From contig NC_089424.1 of NCBI RefSeq assembly GCF_013426205.1, positions 2,728,001 through 2,792,000 of the forward strand: a stretch of DNA of 64,000 nucleotides, in the 5' to 3' direction. Source of the stretch: Metarhizium brunneum (Eukaryota; Ascomycota; Sordariomycetes; Hypocreales; Clavicipitaceae). The notes under the pieces are model-generated. The model had not been told where the DNA came from. It searched no databases and was given only the letters and a program-made list of their open reading frames with translations. A program made the translations under genes and the position numbers. Within the stretch, counting starts at the first letter, position 1. Every line of letters begins with the position of its first letter. Of this stretch, positions 33,401-43,430 are shown piece by piece.

Positions 33401-34160
33401 TCTTGTTGCTTATTGTTGTTCGTATCCCGGTTTGTAGCGCCGTCGAGGTCGTTACGGTGGATCCAATTGTTTTGACTGCTTTTCTGCCGCTTGTTTGTTG
33501 TCGTTGGTCCTTGGATAACTTGCTTGAAGGTTCTTTTTCTTCAGAACTCTGTTCATGAGCTAAGTTATGACGAAATTTCGTTCTTTCTTCCGAATTCTGC
33601 TGATTCTGTTGGCCTGAAGTCTCGTTCCACTTCAGTTGGCCTGTCCTCCAGTTGATCAGTGGGTTACTCTCCCATAACCATGGGTACCCTAACACTAGGT
33701 CGTGTTCCGATACGTCCATAACATCGAGTTGAATCACTTCTGAATGACTTTGAATCTGTACTTCGAGATGATCAGTCTCTTGGTTAATGATTCCGTCATT
33801 ATAGGCAAAAAGTTTTCCTTCGATATCAGTTAACTCGTATGGTGCCTCTTTGTGTTTCCACGGTAGTTGGTAACGATTCACAACTCTGGGTGAGATATAG
33901 TTGCCCATCGCGCCACTGTCCACAAGTATGCGAACGCGATGTCCCATGACTTCGGCGTCTAATACCATTTTGTCGCTTCGTCCGTTCTGGGTTGCGTTGA
34001 GGGTCATTAGCGTCTTTCTTTTCATGCCAGCCTGTAGCCCTTTTACAGATGGCGTGCCTCGTTTTTTGAGTTTTCCGGAATAGATTCTTCTGCGATTTGT
34101 CGTTTCATTTCTTGGTACCATTCTGTAGGTCCAGTTCCGTTTTGCGGGTGCTTGAAGCAA
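30336..34160 (-). CDS. pol: pol polyprotein (PR-RT-RH-IN-chromodomain)
   Basis: 1274 codons in the -1 frame relative to gag. Protease: ILVDSGAMGNYI (Asp81). Reverse transcriptase: about residues 340-500, with VVDYRRLNAIT, TALDLKGAYNLIRI, MPFGLTNAPATFQ and YLDDILIFS (491-494). RNase H: LETDSSDFALGAQV and following. Integrase: zinc-binding HPVYGHQGIRKTLDKI...CIQCGKSK, then the catalytic Asp-Asp-Glu series in DHITKLP, IISDRGSTFTSKFW and HPQTDGQTERLNQTLE. The last 60 residues are a chromodomain (YEVERILDMRTRNK, YLIKWKSYGDEENTWEP), which guides insertion towards marked chromatin and may explain the position beside a heterochromatic AT block. Expected to be made as a gag-pol fusion by ribosomal frameshifting at 34067-34061. 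Confidence 0.95.
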   Translation of the reverse strand: MLQAPAKRNWTYRMVPRNETTNRRRIYSGKLKKRGTPSVKGLQAGMKRKTLMTLNATQNGRSDKMVLDAEVMGHRVRILVDSGAMGNYISPRVVNRYQLPWKHKEAPYELTDIEGKLFAYNDGIINQETDHLEVQIQSHSEVIQLDVMDVSEHDLVLGYPWLWESNPLINWRTGQLKWNETSGQQNQQNSEERTKFRHNLAHEQSSEEKEPSSKLSKDQRQQTSGRKAVKTIGSTVTTSTALQTGIRTTISNKKTKAKIRKVIATLRKDLANTNKKLEGEKRNENDKDDKSPITKEERLKNIPKEYRKYEKLFAEELETGLPEHSQWDHQIELIDGKSTTFHKIYNLNARELETLREYIDEMLAKGYIRASTSEAGYPVMFVPKKNGKLRLVVDYRRLNAITMKDRTPLPLISELRDRLHGMNWFTALDLKGAYNLIRIKKGHEWKTAFRTKFGLFEYLVMPFGLTNAPATFQRMINSVLRKYLDNFVVVYLDDILIFSKTLEDHKRHVHKVLQALQDAKLLVEPAKSKFHTQEVDFLGHTIRPNEIRMEKTKIEAVRNWPTPKNVKDIQSFRGFANYYRRFIKSYGEIAAPLDELTKKDKQWNWNDEAQCAFDKIKELITSEPVLRTFDPEKETELETDSSDFALGAQVGQRDDDGKLHPIAFYSKKLHGAELNYPIYDKEFLAIINAFKEFRHYLMGSKHKVKVYTDHKNISHFATTQQLNGRQIRWAEYLSEFDYEIIHRKGSENGRADALSRRSDYDTGVPTATGPLLEINKNGNFQQKQLNAILKVQKEDPVYGKIHQWATDNIQHIGDVPTGCTCHPGGVPMYGEKIWIPPELQEECIKEMHEHPVYGHQGIRKTLDKIRRQYDFSGIKKMVEKVVNECIQCGKSKASRHKPYGELQPLPVPTRPWESIAFDHITKLPMSKEPMTNVEYDSIFVVTDRLTKYGYFLPYREASNAEELAYVFLRTIASNHGLPEEIISDRGSTFTSKFWQALMAQLGTNHKLSTAYHPQTDGQTERLNQTLEQYLRCYINHQQDDWVKWLPTAQLAYNSSISESTKQTPAYANYGFNPEVFRTQREGPQAERAMLQADELKRLHEEMRHELEFVRNRMAQYHNRKRSKGPIFGEGDMVYLLRRNIKTTRPSDKLDYKKLGPFAIKKRISTNNYELSLPKTMRNHPIVHISLLEKAPNNAPAEEDIEVMNETEYEVERILDMRTRNKTRQYLIKWKSYGDEENTWEPTEHLKNCQHLLRQYHQQHSTRHPQTQRSNPTRQ
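34026..34067 (-). promoter_or_regulatory. -1 ribosomal frameshift signal between gag and pol
   Basis: In gag frame the codons TCA AAA AAC contain the slippery heptamer A AAA AAC (34067-34061). Seven nucleotides downstream a hairpin can form: GCCA (34053-34050) with TGGC (34029-34026), and CTGTA with TACAG, around a short loop that contains the gag stop TAA (34045-34043). Slipping back one base moves the ribosome into the pol frame. Site, spacing and hairpin are the standard layout for retroelement frameshifting. Confidence 0.75.
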
Positions 34161-36541
34161 AACCCATCGTCAAACATTTGACATAGGCGATTGTAAATTT
34201 GGTTTTTCATTTCTCCGTGTTTTTCGCATCTTGGGTTGTCGCAGTTTACCGCATATTTCCTGTTGCATCTGGGGTTGAACTTCTGTTCGTTGTACCACTT
34301 ATCCAACTGTTGTTCACTGTGGTATGTTGATTCTGTGGTTCCCCTGGGGTCTTTCTGTTCGAGTATGTCTAATGCTCGCTGTGTCCGTTTGTATGCTGCT
34401 GGTGTTCCACATTGCCACTTGTGCCATTCCCTGGCCTTATCTACCATATGTTCTGAACAATTAGGTAGTGGGCATACCATGTGGTCTTTTGTTTCACATC
34501 GAGGTGACTTGAGTAGTAACTCCCTTCTGTGTGTTGGGATTTTTCCCTCATACACATACTGATGCCACTGCCTGTTCTTCGTATGTACATGTAACTGGCA
34601 TGTGTCTGATTCACATACGTCCGTAGGATCTGTATGAGCTCGGCATTTGATGGGTGTGTTTGAATCGGGTTCCAAGATCATCGTTTGATCGTTATTGATT
34701 ATCTTCACTCTCCATTCTAGGAGTTCCCATCTGAAGTATGGTGCTTTGATCGGATATCCTTTCATCCTGATCGGAAACGCATCCAATCGTGCCTTGGTTT
34801 GAAAGTGTGCCTGGCACATTGCAAACGCGCATGATGCCCATGCTAAACGTGTATGTTCCGCGTGTCTTGGTGAGAGTCTAGGATCGTCTTCCTTCTCTCC
34901 TTCCGGAAACCATAGTGTCTGGTTTTCCATTGCCGTGGTGGTGTCCACTGCTAGAATAGGAATTGCGAAATGTTTTCCTGTTGGTGCGGGGAAATATCGC
35001 TGTACAGCTTGTTCTTGTGTGGCTGTCAGCCTTGCAGGCGTTTCTTCCTCGCTTCGTTCGTCTTCGGACGCTTCTGGAGTATCTAGGATTGCGTTGTCGT
35101 CATCGACGCTCATTTCCCTTACTCTATCTTCCGGTTCGTCGAAGGTGGTGAGGATTTGTGCGTCTTGCTCCTCCCTATATTGTTGTTCCCTTCGATTCTT
35201 CCTTGCTTCTGCTTGTTGTCGCACCCAATCGAGAATTTCTTGGTGCGAGTCTTCGTCCAAATATTCTGGCGATTTTGGTTCATGGAGTTCCTTTCGTCCC
35301 GTCATTGCAAGCGTTCTCTTTTCCATTGATTGTTCGTCCAGGTCTTCTTGTACCAGTTGTTTGGCTACTTGCAGTCCGTTTCCTATGAAGTTCATAATTT
35401 TCTTCTTTGGTTTTCTTGGTTCTTTTGGAAACCATCCTCTTTCTTGTTTGCTGCTCATGTGAACGTAGCAGTTGTCGTCATAGCAGAAGGTCCAGTTGAG
35501 GTTCTTATGTTCCACCTCTGATTCGGTAACTTCGATTTTCTGTTGGTTAGTAGAATTGAGTTGTTTCTTACCTCCTTCTGGTACTGGCTTCCATTCTTTC
35601 CTGGGTTTCTTGCATTTATTGGCGAAATGTCCTGGTTTTCCGCAGTTGTAGCATTTCTTTTCCTTTTTGTCGTCTTTCTTGGTAGCGTCAAGCTCCATTC
35701 GTCCAGGGTTAAGAGTGTGACCATAGGCAATAGGTTCGTCACGCTTTCTGCGTTGATTGGCTTGGTAACTCTTCCCTTTGGCAGGGCTCCAGGTTCCTTT
35801 ACCCTGTTTCTTCTGTATGCGTCGCTGATACTGTCTGTCGTCGATTCGTACCGCCATAGCGATGTAGTCCGATAAGTTGTCTGGTCTGTTCTCCCTGTAG
35901 AGTTCATCTTTGACTTCTTCCTTAAGTCCTTTATAGAAAGCTGACATAAGAGGTTCGTCCTCCCAGTCAAGCTGAGATGCAAGTTGTCTGAAGCGAGCGG
36001 CATAATCGGATGCCGATCCCTTCTGCTTGAGCCCGTCGATGTAGTACTCAGCAGCCCTAGCTTCGTCAACTGTTCCAAAGGCCTTTTTGATAGCTTTTTC
36101 GAATTCATCGTAACTTTCGAAAATGGTGTTGGTTTCTTCTTCGCGGTCGTCTTTTTCTTTGTTAAGGTAGTCCCTCATAATGGGTTCAAACCATGCGAGT
36201 GCCACTCCCGTCATACACCCTCCTGCGTGCAGTACCTTGGCAGAGGATTCTTCCATTTTGGTCGGGAATTGTCGGTGGTAAGCCCTGAGTTGAGTGAGGA
36301 ATCCTTGAAGCGCACCCGGGGATCCGTCGTACGGTCCTGGTGCCCTGGGTCTAAGGATTTCTCCCAAGTCCTTTTTAATTGTGGCCGCAGTCGTGGCTTG
36401 TTCCTGCCGTTCTTCTTCCATCTGTTGGACCCGTTCCCGAAGGCGTATGATCTCAGCAAGCATGTCGTGAGCAGAGATGGTGGTTGGTCCCTCTCGGGTT
36501 TCATTGGATCCAGATGCGGTGGTAGTCTCGCGTGGTGCCAT
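34043..36541 (-). CDS. gag: gag polyprotein
   Basis: Start chosen at MAPRETTTASG (36541); the frame is open upstream to 36592, but that codon is only 13 nt from the LTR. The protein is 832 residues, long for gag. An early coiled coil (LRERVQQMEEERQEQ) leads to the capsid-like region (YDEFEKAIKKAFG, YYIDGLKQKGSASDYAARF, RQLASQLDWEDEPLMSAFY). A single CCHC zinc knuckle, CYNCGKPGHFANKC, binds RNA. The second half is unusual: after acidic stretches it holds Cys/His-rich segments (CPLPNCSEHMVDKAREWHKW; CRAHTDPTDVCESDTCQLH) that look like extra zinc-binding units. The stop lies in the frameshift hairpin, overlapping pol by 118 nt. Confidence 0.9.
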   Translation of the reverse strand: MAPRETTTASGSNETREGPTTISAHDMLAEIIRLRERVQQMEEERQEQATTAATIKKDLGEILRPRAPGPYDGSPGALQGFLTQLRAYHRQFPTKMEESSAKVLHAGGCMTGVALAWFEPIMRDYLNKEKDDREEETNTIFESYDEFEKAIKKAFGTVDEARAAEYYIDGLKQKGSASDYAARFRQLASQLDWEDEPLMSAFYKGLKEEVKDELYRENRPDNLSDYIAMAVRIDDRQYQRRIQKKQGKGTWSPAKGKSYQANQRRKRDEPIAYGHTLNPGRMELDATKKDDKKEKKCYNCGKPGHFANKCKKPRKEWKPVPEGGKKQLNSTNQQKIEVTESEVEHKNLNWTFCYDDNCYVHMSSKQERGWFPKEPRKPKKKIMNFIGNGLQVAKQLVQEDLDEQSMEKRTLAMTGRKELHEPKSPEYLDEDSHQEILDWVRQQAEARKNRREQQYREEQDAQILTTFDEPEDRVREMSVDDDNAILDTPEASEDERSEEETPARLTATQEQAVQRYFPAPTGKHFAIPILAVDTTTAMENQTLWFPEGEKEDDPRLSPRHAEHTRLAWASCAFAMCQAHFQTKARLDAFPIRMKGYPIKAPYFRWELLEWRVKIINNDQTMILEPDSNTPIKCRAHTDPTDVCESDTCQLHVHTKNRQWHQYVYEGKIPTHRRELLLKSPRCETKDHMVCPLPNCSEHMVDKAREWHKWQCGTPAAYKRTQRALDILEQKDPRGTTESTYHSEQQLDKWYNEQKFNPRCNRKYAVNCDNPRCEKHGEMKNQIYNRLCQMFDDGFCFKHPQNGTGPTEWYQEMKRQIAEESIPENSKNEARHL

Positions 36542-36593
36542 GTTGACAGTTATCAGGTATTGCTCAGAGTGACGCGGTAGTAGTCTGAACAAG

Positions 36594-36603
36594 AGCTTTC
36601 AAC
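36594..36603 (-). other. Primer-binding site of self-priming type
   Basis: One base inside the 5' LTR the element reads GTTGAAAGCT on its own strand. The usual TGG of a tRNA primer site is absent. The same LTR contains the exact complement, AGCTTTCAAC (36785-36776), 42-47 nt downstream of a TATATA box (36832-36827), where the transcript would begin. This is the arrangement of Tf1-type self-priming. Confidence 0.65.
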
Positions 36604-36604
36604 G

Positions 36605-37040
36605 TGTAACGGCTAAGGTTCCCAAGGGATAAACTAGTCGTAGTTTATGTTGGCAGAGCCACTAGGGCAGTCAATCTGAGCAGTTGGGTGTTACGTTGGT
36701 AATAGGTCGTAGACCGTAACCAAGTGATCAGAGTCAAAGAGTTGTAAGCGAGGCTTATTCAATGTAATGATCTGTGTTGAAAGCTAAGGAGCTAGAGGCT
36801 ATCTATGAAGCGAATTTGGGGGTCCCTATATACTACGGTTGCTAGTTATCGCGGAGGTGAGCATCCTCGATGCTCACTTCCAAACACTGGTGAGCGTTGT
36901 GCATGCTCACTTATAATAACTGAGCGTCCTTCCCATTGGTCCTGTCGTGCCGACCAATGTTCCGTGGCCCGTCATGCCTGTGCCGCCCGGCGGCTCCATG
37001 CAGCCGGCCCAACCTGCAGCCTACGTGCTGGGTCGTAACA
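36605..37040 (-). repeat. 5' LTR of the gypsy element (right), promoter
   Basis: 436 bp, identical by eye to the left LTR. In element orientation it carries a TATATA box at 36832-36827 and a predicted transcript start near 36785, giving an R-U5 of about 180 nt. Confidence 0.95.
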
Positions 37041-37770
37041 GTAAAGCAGTAGAAGCAGCAGGGAAGAAATCTCAGGAGCGTTGTAGTACTGGTGGAAGTT
37101 CGCGAGCGGCGTAAAAGGAAATCTTCTGGTATTACAACAGATATTCAAGTCTTATATAATATAGGAGGCTGGTAATCTTACCATAGTTCTGTAATGGATT
37201 TCTCTTCTTTGTTGCCCTTCTTGCAGGCAATCTAGTTATTAGGTGGTGTAGTTCGTAATAGCCAGCTATAAACTAAAGAGGAGGCAATAAAAAACTCTAA
37301 TTACTAAAGTAGTATAATAAGTATTATAGCAACGTTTTATAATCCTTGTTATATGCCCTTAACTGCTCTATCTTTATCTTAATAAATAGTATAAGTGCTA
37401 CACGAATATTCTTATCTAGTGTCTTAGCGCCTGCACTGTTTTTATTTAAACAATTAATAAAGAGCTTATTAACATTAAAAGGTTTCCTTGCTGTGTAGTT
37501 ATACTAAAAGCGTTTTGTAACCTATAAGTTATGTATAAAACTAAAAAGAGATTTCTTAGTACATAGTATTCCTCTTAACCTTTTAACCTGTTTTATTACT
37601 TCTAAAAACTGCTCTAAGCGGGGCTTATAAGCTGACAGAAACAATATTAAGTAATAAATAAGAAATCTTTTATATTAAGTAATTTTTCTTAGTAATTAGC
37701 TTATTTATAAGGTAAAAAAAGAAAAATACTAAGAGCTAAAAGTATATTATATATAATAAAACTTAGTTTA
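37041..37770. repeat. Lightly decayed old repeat, left margin of the AT block
   Basis: Begins with the right copy of GTAAA and continues the interrupted lysine-rich frame. GC content falls stepwise over about 300 bp. No intact reading frame; probably an old transposon remnant. Confidence 0.45.
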
Positions 37771-38045
37771 TATTATAAACTTAAGCTAAAAGCTTAGGTC
37801 TAGGTAGAATTCTAAGTAAAGCTAGCTTAAACTTAATATAAATAAACTTTAAGCTATTAAAAACCTTAAAATTTAAGTAAAATTTTAAGTAAAATTAAAT
37901 TAAACTTAATATAAATAAATTTTAAATTAAAATAAAATATATTAAATAAAAAAAAAGAAAATAAAATCTTTTTTTTTAAGTTTATTTTTATTATTTAATA
38001 ATATATATATATAATTATAAGTATAATTAATTTATTATAAAAAAT
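37771..38045 (+). repeat. Direct repeat D (left copy), possible LTR of an outer element
   Basis: About 275 bp matching 58204-58475 in the same orientation over most of its length, differing largely by C/T and G/A. It includes two internal subrepeats ending CTTAATATAAATAAA. It could be the LTR of an older element into which the gypsy copy inserted. Confidence 0.5.
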
Positions 38046-38104
38046 AAACTTTATTATAAATAACCTTATAAAATAAATAATTAATATAAAACTAAGCTTA
38101 TTTA

Positions 38105-38551
38105 TATAATAGCTAAAATTCCTAAGGAATAAACTAGTTATAATTTATATTAGTAAAATAACTAAAGCAGTTAATCTAAGTAATTAGGTATTATATTAAT
38201 AATAGGTTATAAATTATAACTAAGTAATTAGAGTTAAAAAGTTATAAGTAAAGCTTAAATTAATATAATAATTATATTAAAAGCTAAAAAACTAAAATTT
38301 ATTTATAAAGTAAATTTAAGGGTTTTTATATATTATAATAATTATTTATCTTAAATATAAGTAATAATATTACTTATATTAATTTTATTATAATTACTTA
38401 TATTATTTATTTTATATATAATAAGTACTTTTTTATTAATAGCTTATATTAATTATTATTTTATAATTTTTTTTACTTATATTATATAATAGCTTATATA
38501 ATTTAACCTACTTTTATAACTTATATTATAATTTATAGCTAGGTTATAATA
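38105..38551 (-). repeat. Mutated LTR (left) of the RIP-destroyed gypsy copy
   Basis: Starts TATAATAGCT where the intact LTR has TGTAACGGCT and ends GGTTATAATA for GGTCGTAACA. Confidence 0.85.
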
Positions 38552-39488
38552 TAATATTTTTTCTCTTATAATTTTATTTTTAAAATCTAAGTTTATTTTA
38601 TAAATAACTTTATATTTTATTTTTTTTATTAATAAGTTTTTTTTTTTTTTATAATATTTTTTTAATATTATATTTAATTATTTTTTTAAAATTTAAAAAT
38701 TAAAACTAAAATTAGATTTTATATATTATTAAAATACTTTAATAATATATATAAATTTTTATAGCTTTAATATTATATTATATTTTTTTTATTTTATTTA
38801 TAATTTTTATTATAAAATAATTAAATATTTTTTAAAATATAAAAAATATATATAATAAAAGTATTTTTATAATACTTTTAATATTATAATTAATTTATAT
38901 AAATACTTTTTTTATATATTATTATTTTTTATTAATAAATATTTTTTAATTAATTAAATTATTTTTAAGTTAAAATATTTAAATTAAAAAAAAAAGTTTA
39001 TTAAAAAACTTTTTATTTTTTATTATAAAATATTATATTAAGTATAAGTTAATTTAAATAAATTCTTAAATTATTTAAAGTAATTATATAAGTAAAAGTA
39101 TTAATTACTTTTAAAAGAAAATAAAATAATTTATTTAAATTTATAATTATTAAATAAGTTAAATAAAAAAAATATTATAAATTTAAGGCTATTATTAATA
39201 TATAGTTTTTAAGTATTATTAATATATTAAATTAAAATATTATATTTAAAAATACCTTATTAAATATTATTATAATAAGTACTAATAATTTTTTAAATAT
39301 TTTATAAACTTTTATATATTTTTTTTATTTTTATAGCTTTTTTATTTAATAAAATATTAATATATTTTATTTTTTATTTTTATATTTAAAATTTATTTTA
39401 CTTTATATTTTATTTTATTTATAATTTTAATATTTTTTTTTATTAATATATTACTTAATACTTTTTTAAAAAGTAAAATATATATTAT

Positions 39489-40239
39489 TAATTTATAATT
39501 AATTTACTTTATAATTAAATAAAATTATATATATAATATAAGTATTATATAAGTATAAAATCTAAAATAATATTAGGTTATATTAGGCTAAGAATAATAA
39601 AAGACTAGAAAAGTAAACTATTTATATATATATTATAATATATTAAATATACTAGTATAATTAATACCGCGCTATAATTGCTAGCTAAGGCTATTTTATA
39701 ATAGCCTTAGCTATTATTATTATAAAAGTAAACTTCGCGCTTATAACTTATATTAAGTTATACTAAAAACCTAAAATACCTATATATATAGTATATTTAT
39801 ATAGTTTACTCTTACTTATATTCTAAGTTAGTCTTGTTCCTTTTTATCTAAGTTATTTGCCTTTTCTGCTATTAAGACCTAATAATAATATAGGCTTTAA
39901 AGGTGCTAAGAAGCCCAATATAAGTAAGTTACCTATTATAACCTTTAAGGGTTAAAAGCTAATAAGGCTTAAAGGGTAATATAATTAATACTAGATTAAA
40001 AGCCTTTTATAATAAAAGAAATAATTATTATAAAACTAAAAATTTTAATTTAATAAAAATTAAAAAAAATAATAAAGCTATTAAAAATATAAAAAAAAAG
40101 GCCTTTAAAAATATAAAGCTAAAGTATAGCTTTAAAAAAGCTATTATATTAGCTATAAAAGGGCCTAATAAAGCTAGTAATACTAAGAGCAAAGCTGCCT
40201 AATAAATCTATATTAGCGGTTTTACCTTTTCTAGAAGGG
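39489..40239 (-). mobile_element. Retroposon R1, copy 1
   Basis: 751 bp between 16-bp duplications GTAAAATATATATTAT (39473-39488 and 40240-40255). Inserted at the place equivalent to about 30606-30621 of the intact gypsy element, whose sequence continues on both sides. Contains the perfect hairpin AGCTAAGGCTATT/AATAGCCTTAGCT at 39683-39712 and a lysine-rich relic frame. Strand is inferred from the truncated copy at 57210. Confidence 0.8.
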
Positions 40240-40668
40240 GTAAAATATATATTATAAAATAATTTTTTATAATTTTTAATAATAAAAGTTTATAATTATT
40301 TATTAATATTTATTTTTTAATAATAAATAATTCTAATTTTTATAATTTAATTTATTATTTAATTATATTATTTTAATATTTTATTAAAGTAAATAAATTA
40401 TATTTTTTTTCTTAAAAATTAGTTTTTTTAATTTTTTATAATTATAATATTATATTATTTTATTTTATATAAATTTTAATTTATATTATATTTTTTTATA
40501 TAATTTTTTTAGTTTATTTACTTATAATATTACTTATTTTACTTATAATTTTTTATATTATATTTAAAATACTTTATAATTAAATTTATAATTAATATAA
40601 GCTAGTATTTACTTTATTAATTCTAATATTAAGCTATTATAAGCTAATTATATTATAAGTAATTATTT

Positions 40669-41628
40669 CCCCTCTGGAAGAGGTAAAACCGCCAATACAG
40701 ATTTATTTGGCAGCTTTAGCCTTATAAGCCTTTTTAGCTTTTTTAGCCTTTTTAGCCTTAGCTTTATTAGCCTTATTAGCCCTTTTTATAGCTAGTTTTA
40801 TAGCTTTCTTAATACTATATTTTAGTTTAGCGTTTTTAAAGGCTCTTTTTTTTAAATTCTTAATTATTTTTATAATTTTTTTAATTTTTATAAAATTAGG
40901 ATTTTTAGCTTTAAAATAAGTATTTTTTTTATTATAAAAAGCTTTTAATTTATTAATAATTATATTACTTATTAGGCCTTATTAGCTTTAACCCTTAAAA
41001 GTTATAATAAGTAATTTACTTATATTAGGCTTTTTATTATACTTAGTTATTTTATTATTATTAATAAGCTAGTCTAGTTAATTTTATTTTATAAAAACTT
41101 ATATTAATAGGTATATACTTTATATATAATAGTTTATAAATAGCTATAATAAATATTAGTAAGTACTTATAAGAGATATATATATATAAGAGCAGTAACT
41201 TATAATTAGTTATTTATAGCAAGGTCTTAATAATAGAAAAGGCAAATAACTTAAATATAAAATCAACTTAAAATATAAGAAAAAGTAAACCTTATAAATA
41301 TACTATATATATAGGTATTTTAGGTTTTTAATATAACTTAATATAAGTTATAACTATAAAGTTAGTAGGTTTATATAATAATATATAAGGTTTAATTATA
41401 TAATAATAGCTAAGGCTATCGTAAGGTAGCTATAACTAGCAAGTTATAGCGTGGTATTAATTATACTAGTATATCTAATATATCACGATATATAAATAAT
41501 TTACTTTTTTAGTCTTTTATTATTTTTAGCCTAATATAACCTAATATTATTTTAGATTTTACACTTATATAATACTAGTATTATATATATAATTTTATTT
41601 AACTATAAAGTAAATCAACCAAATATTA
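40669..41628 (+). mobile_element. Retroposon R1, copy 2 (opposite orientation, longest)
   Basis: 960 bp between 14-bp duplications ATAAGTAATTATTT (40655-40668; 41629-41642). Best-preserved ends: CCCCTCTGGAAGAGG at the left, AAATCAACCAAATATTA at the right. AGCCTTTTT-type tandem units near 40710-40790. Confidence 0.8.
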
Positions 41629-42643
41629 ATAAGTAATTATTTAATTTAATTATTTTATTAATAATTAATATAATATTATAAATATTATTTAAATATTTAA
41701 TTTAATTTTTTTATTTATTTATTTATTTATAAATAATATATAATACTTAACTTATAATTTATTTTAAGTTATATTATAAATACTTATTAAAACTTAAAAG
41801 TAAATATATTTTTTTTATTTAATATAATTTTTTTTAATAATTTATAATTACTTATTATTATTTATAAAAATATATATATAAGTTTTTTTATATTATTTAC
41901 TTTTTTATATAATAAAAAATATTTATATTTTATAAGTTTATTTATAATTATAAATATATTATTATATTTTATATTAATTATTAGTTTTTTTAATATTAAT
42001 AGCTTTATAATATAATTAAAAACTATTAATTTTTATAATTATATTAATATTAATAATAATTATAATTTTTTATATAACTTATATTATATAATTTTACTTT
42101 TTTTATATTATATATATTTATTAATAATTTTTTTAATTATTTTTTTAATTTTTAAAAAATTATATTATTATTATATTTTATTTAATATTTTATAAATTTT
42201 TTAATATTTATAAACTAAGTATTTATATATTTTTTTAATATATTTTTCTTATAATTTTAATAATATTTAGATTTTTTTTTATATATTAATACTTTTTTTA
42301 AATAATATATATATTTTATTAATATATTTTTAATATATTATATATTATTTATTACTTATTAATATATTTTATTATATATTAAGTTTTTTTTTTTATATTT
42401 TTAATATAATATTTAATTATTTTTATTAAAAATTATTATTTTTATTAATTTTAAAAAGTTATTTTATTATTATAAATACTTTTATATTATAATTATTTTT
42501 TTAACTTAAAGTATTTATTTATTTATTTTTAGATTTTTTTTAATAAATAATTTTATAATTAAATTCTAAAAAATATTTAACTTATTAAATTTATTTTTTA
42601 TTTAATTATTATATTATTATAAAATAAAAAATATTTTTATAAT

Positions 42644-43430
42644 CAATTAAATTATAATAAAAAAAATAAAAAAAAAGGCTAGTTAATTACCAGAACTTAC
42701 TAATAATATAATTAATAGCTATACCTAGCTAATTTTATAGTAATATATAATTTAAAAAATATTATATATATATATTATAATACATTAAATTTACTAGCTT
42801 AAAAGGTAATTTATAACTTTATATACTAATAAAAGCTTATAACTTTATATATTAAAAATATATATAATAATAATAATAACTTATAATTATATAAATTATA
42901 CCCTAAAAAACTTAAAATAATCTAATATAATATAAATTAATAAAGTCTTAACTTTTATAAAGCCTATTATTTTTTTTATAATTACCTTATTTTACTTTTA
43001 TATACTTAATTTAAATAAATTACTTTATAAATAATATAGCTACTTATAGGTTTCTAGCTTTATATTACTTTTTAAAGTATTATAGCTTTTTACTTATTAA
43101 TATTAGACTTAGTTAATAATTAATAATTATAATTATAATTAATACTAAAAAAGATAATAAGCTTAATATAAGTAAATTACTTATTATAACTTTAGAAATT
43201 AAAGCTAATAAGCCTAAAAAGGTAATAAAAAGGCTATTATTATAAAAAATATTAATAAAAAAAAATATATTATTAAAAGCTAAAAATATTAAAAAGGTTA
43301 AAAAACTTAATAAAGTAGCTAAAAAAATAAAAAAAAAAAAAAAAATAAAAGGGAAAATTAAGAAGAATACTATAAAGCTAGTTAATAAAAAATAGCTTTA
43401 TATTATAGTTTTCCCTTTTATTATAAAGGG
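42644..43430 (-). mobile_element. Retroposon R2, copy 1
   Basis: About 787 bp flanked by ATATTTTTATAAT (42631-42643; 43431-43443). The left end is AAATTATAATAAAA followed by GGCTAGTTAATTAC; the right end is the hairpin CCCTTTTATTATAAAGGG. Confidence 0.75.

Larger units (their letters stand above)
29230..37040 (-). mobile_element. Intact Ty3/gypsy chromovirus, 7811 bp
   Basis: Complete LTR retrotransposon transcribed right to left. Two 436-bp LTRs (TG...CA) look identical base for base, and the target duplication is perfect. gag and pol are uninterrupted. Order in pol is protease, reverse transcriptase, RNase H, integrase and chromodomain, which defines chromoviruses. A polypurine tract adjoins the 3' LTR, and a primer site complementary to the element's own 5' RNA end adjoins the 5' LTR. 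It also has an extra gene on the opposite strand. Base composition is normal, with no RIP. All this marks a young, probably mobile copy. A RIP-destroyed sister copy lies at 38105-52471. Confidence 0.95.

Noticed and set aside
34935..36580. Plus-strand frames opposite gag
   Set aside because: Phe/Ser/Cys-rich translations of the reverse strand of gag; no start context or domain. Only the 29794-30439 frame has real protein features.
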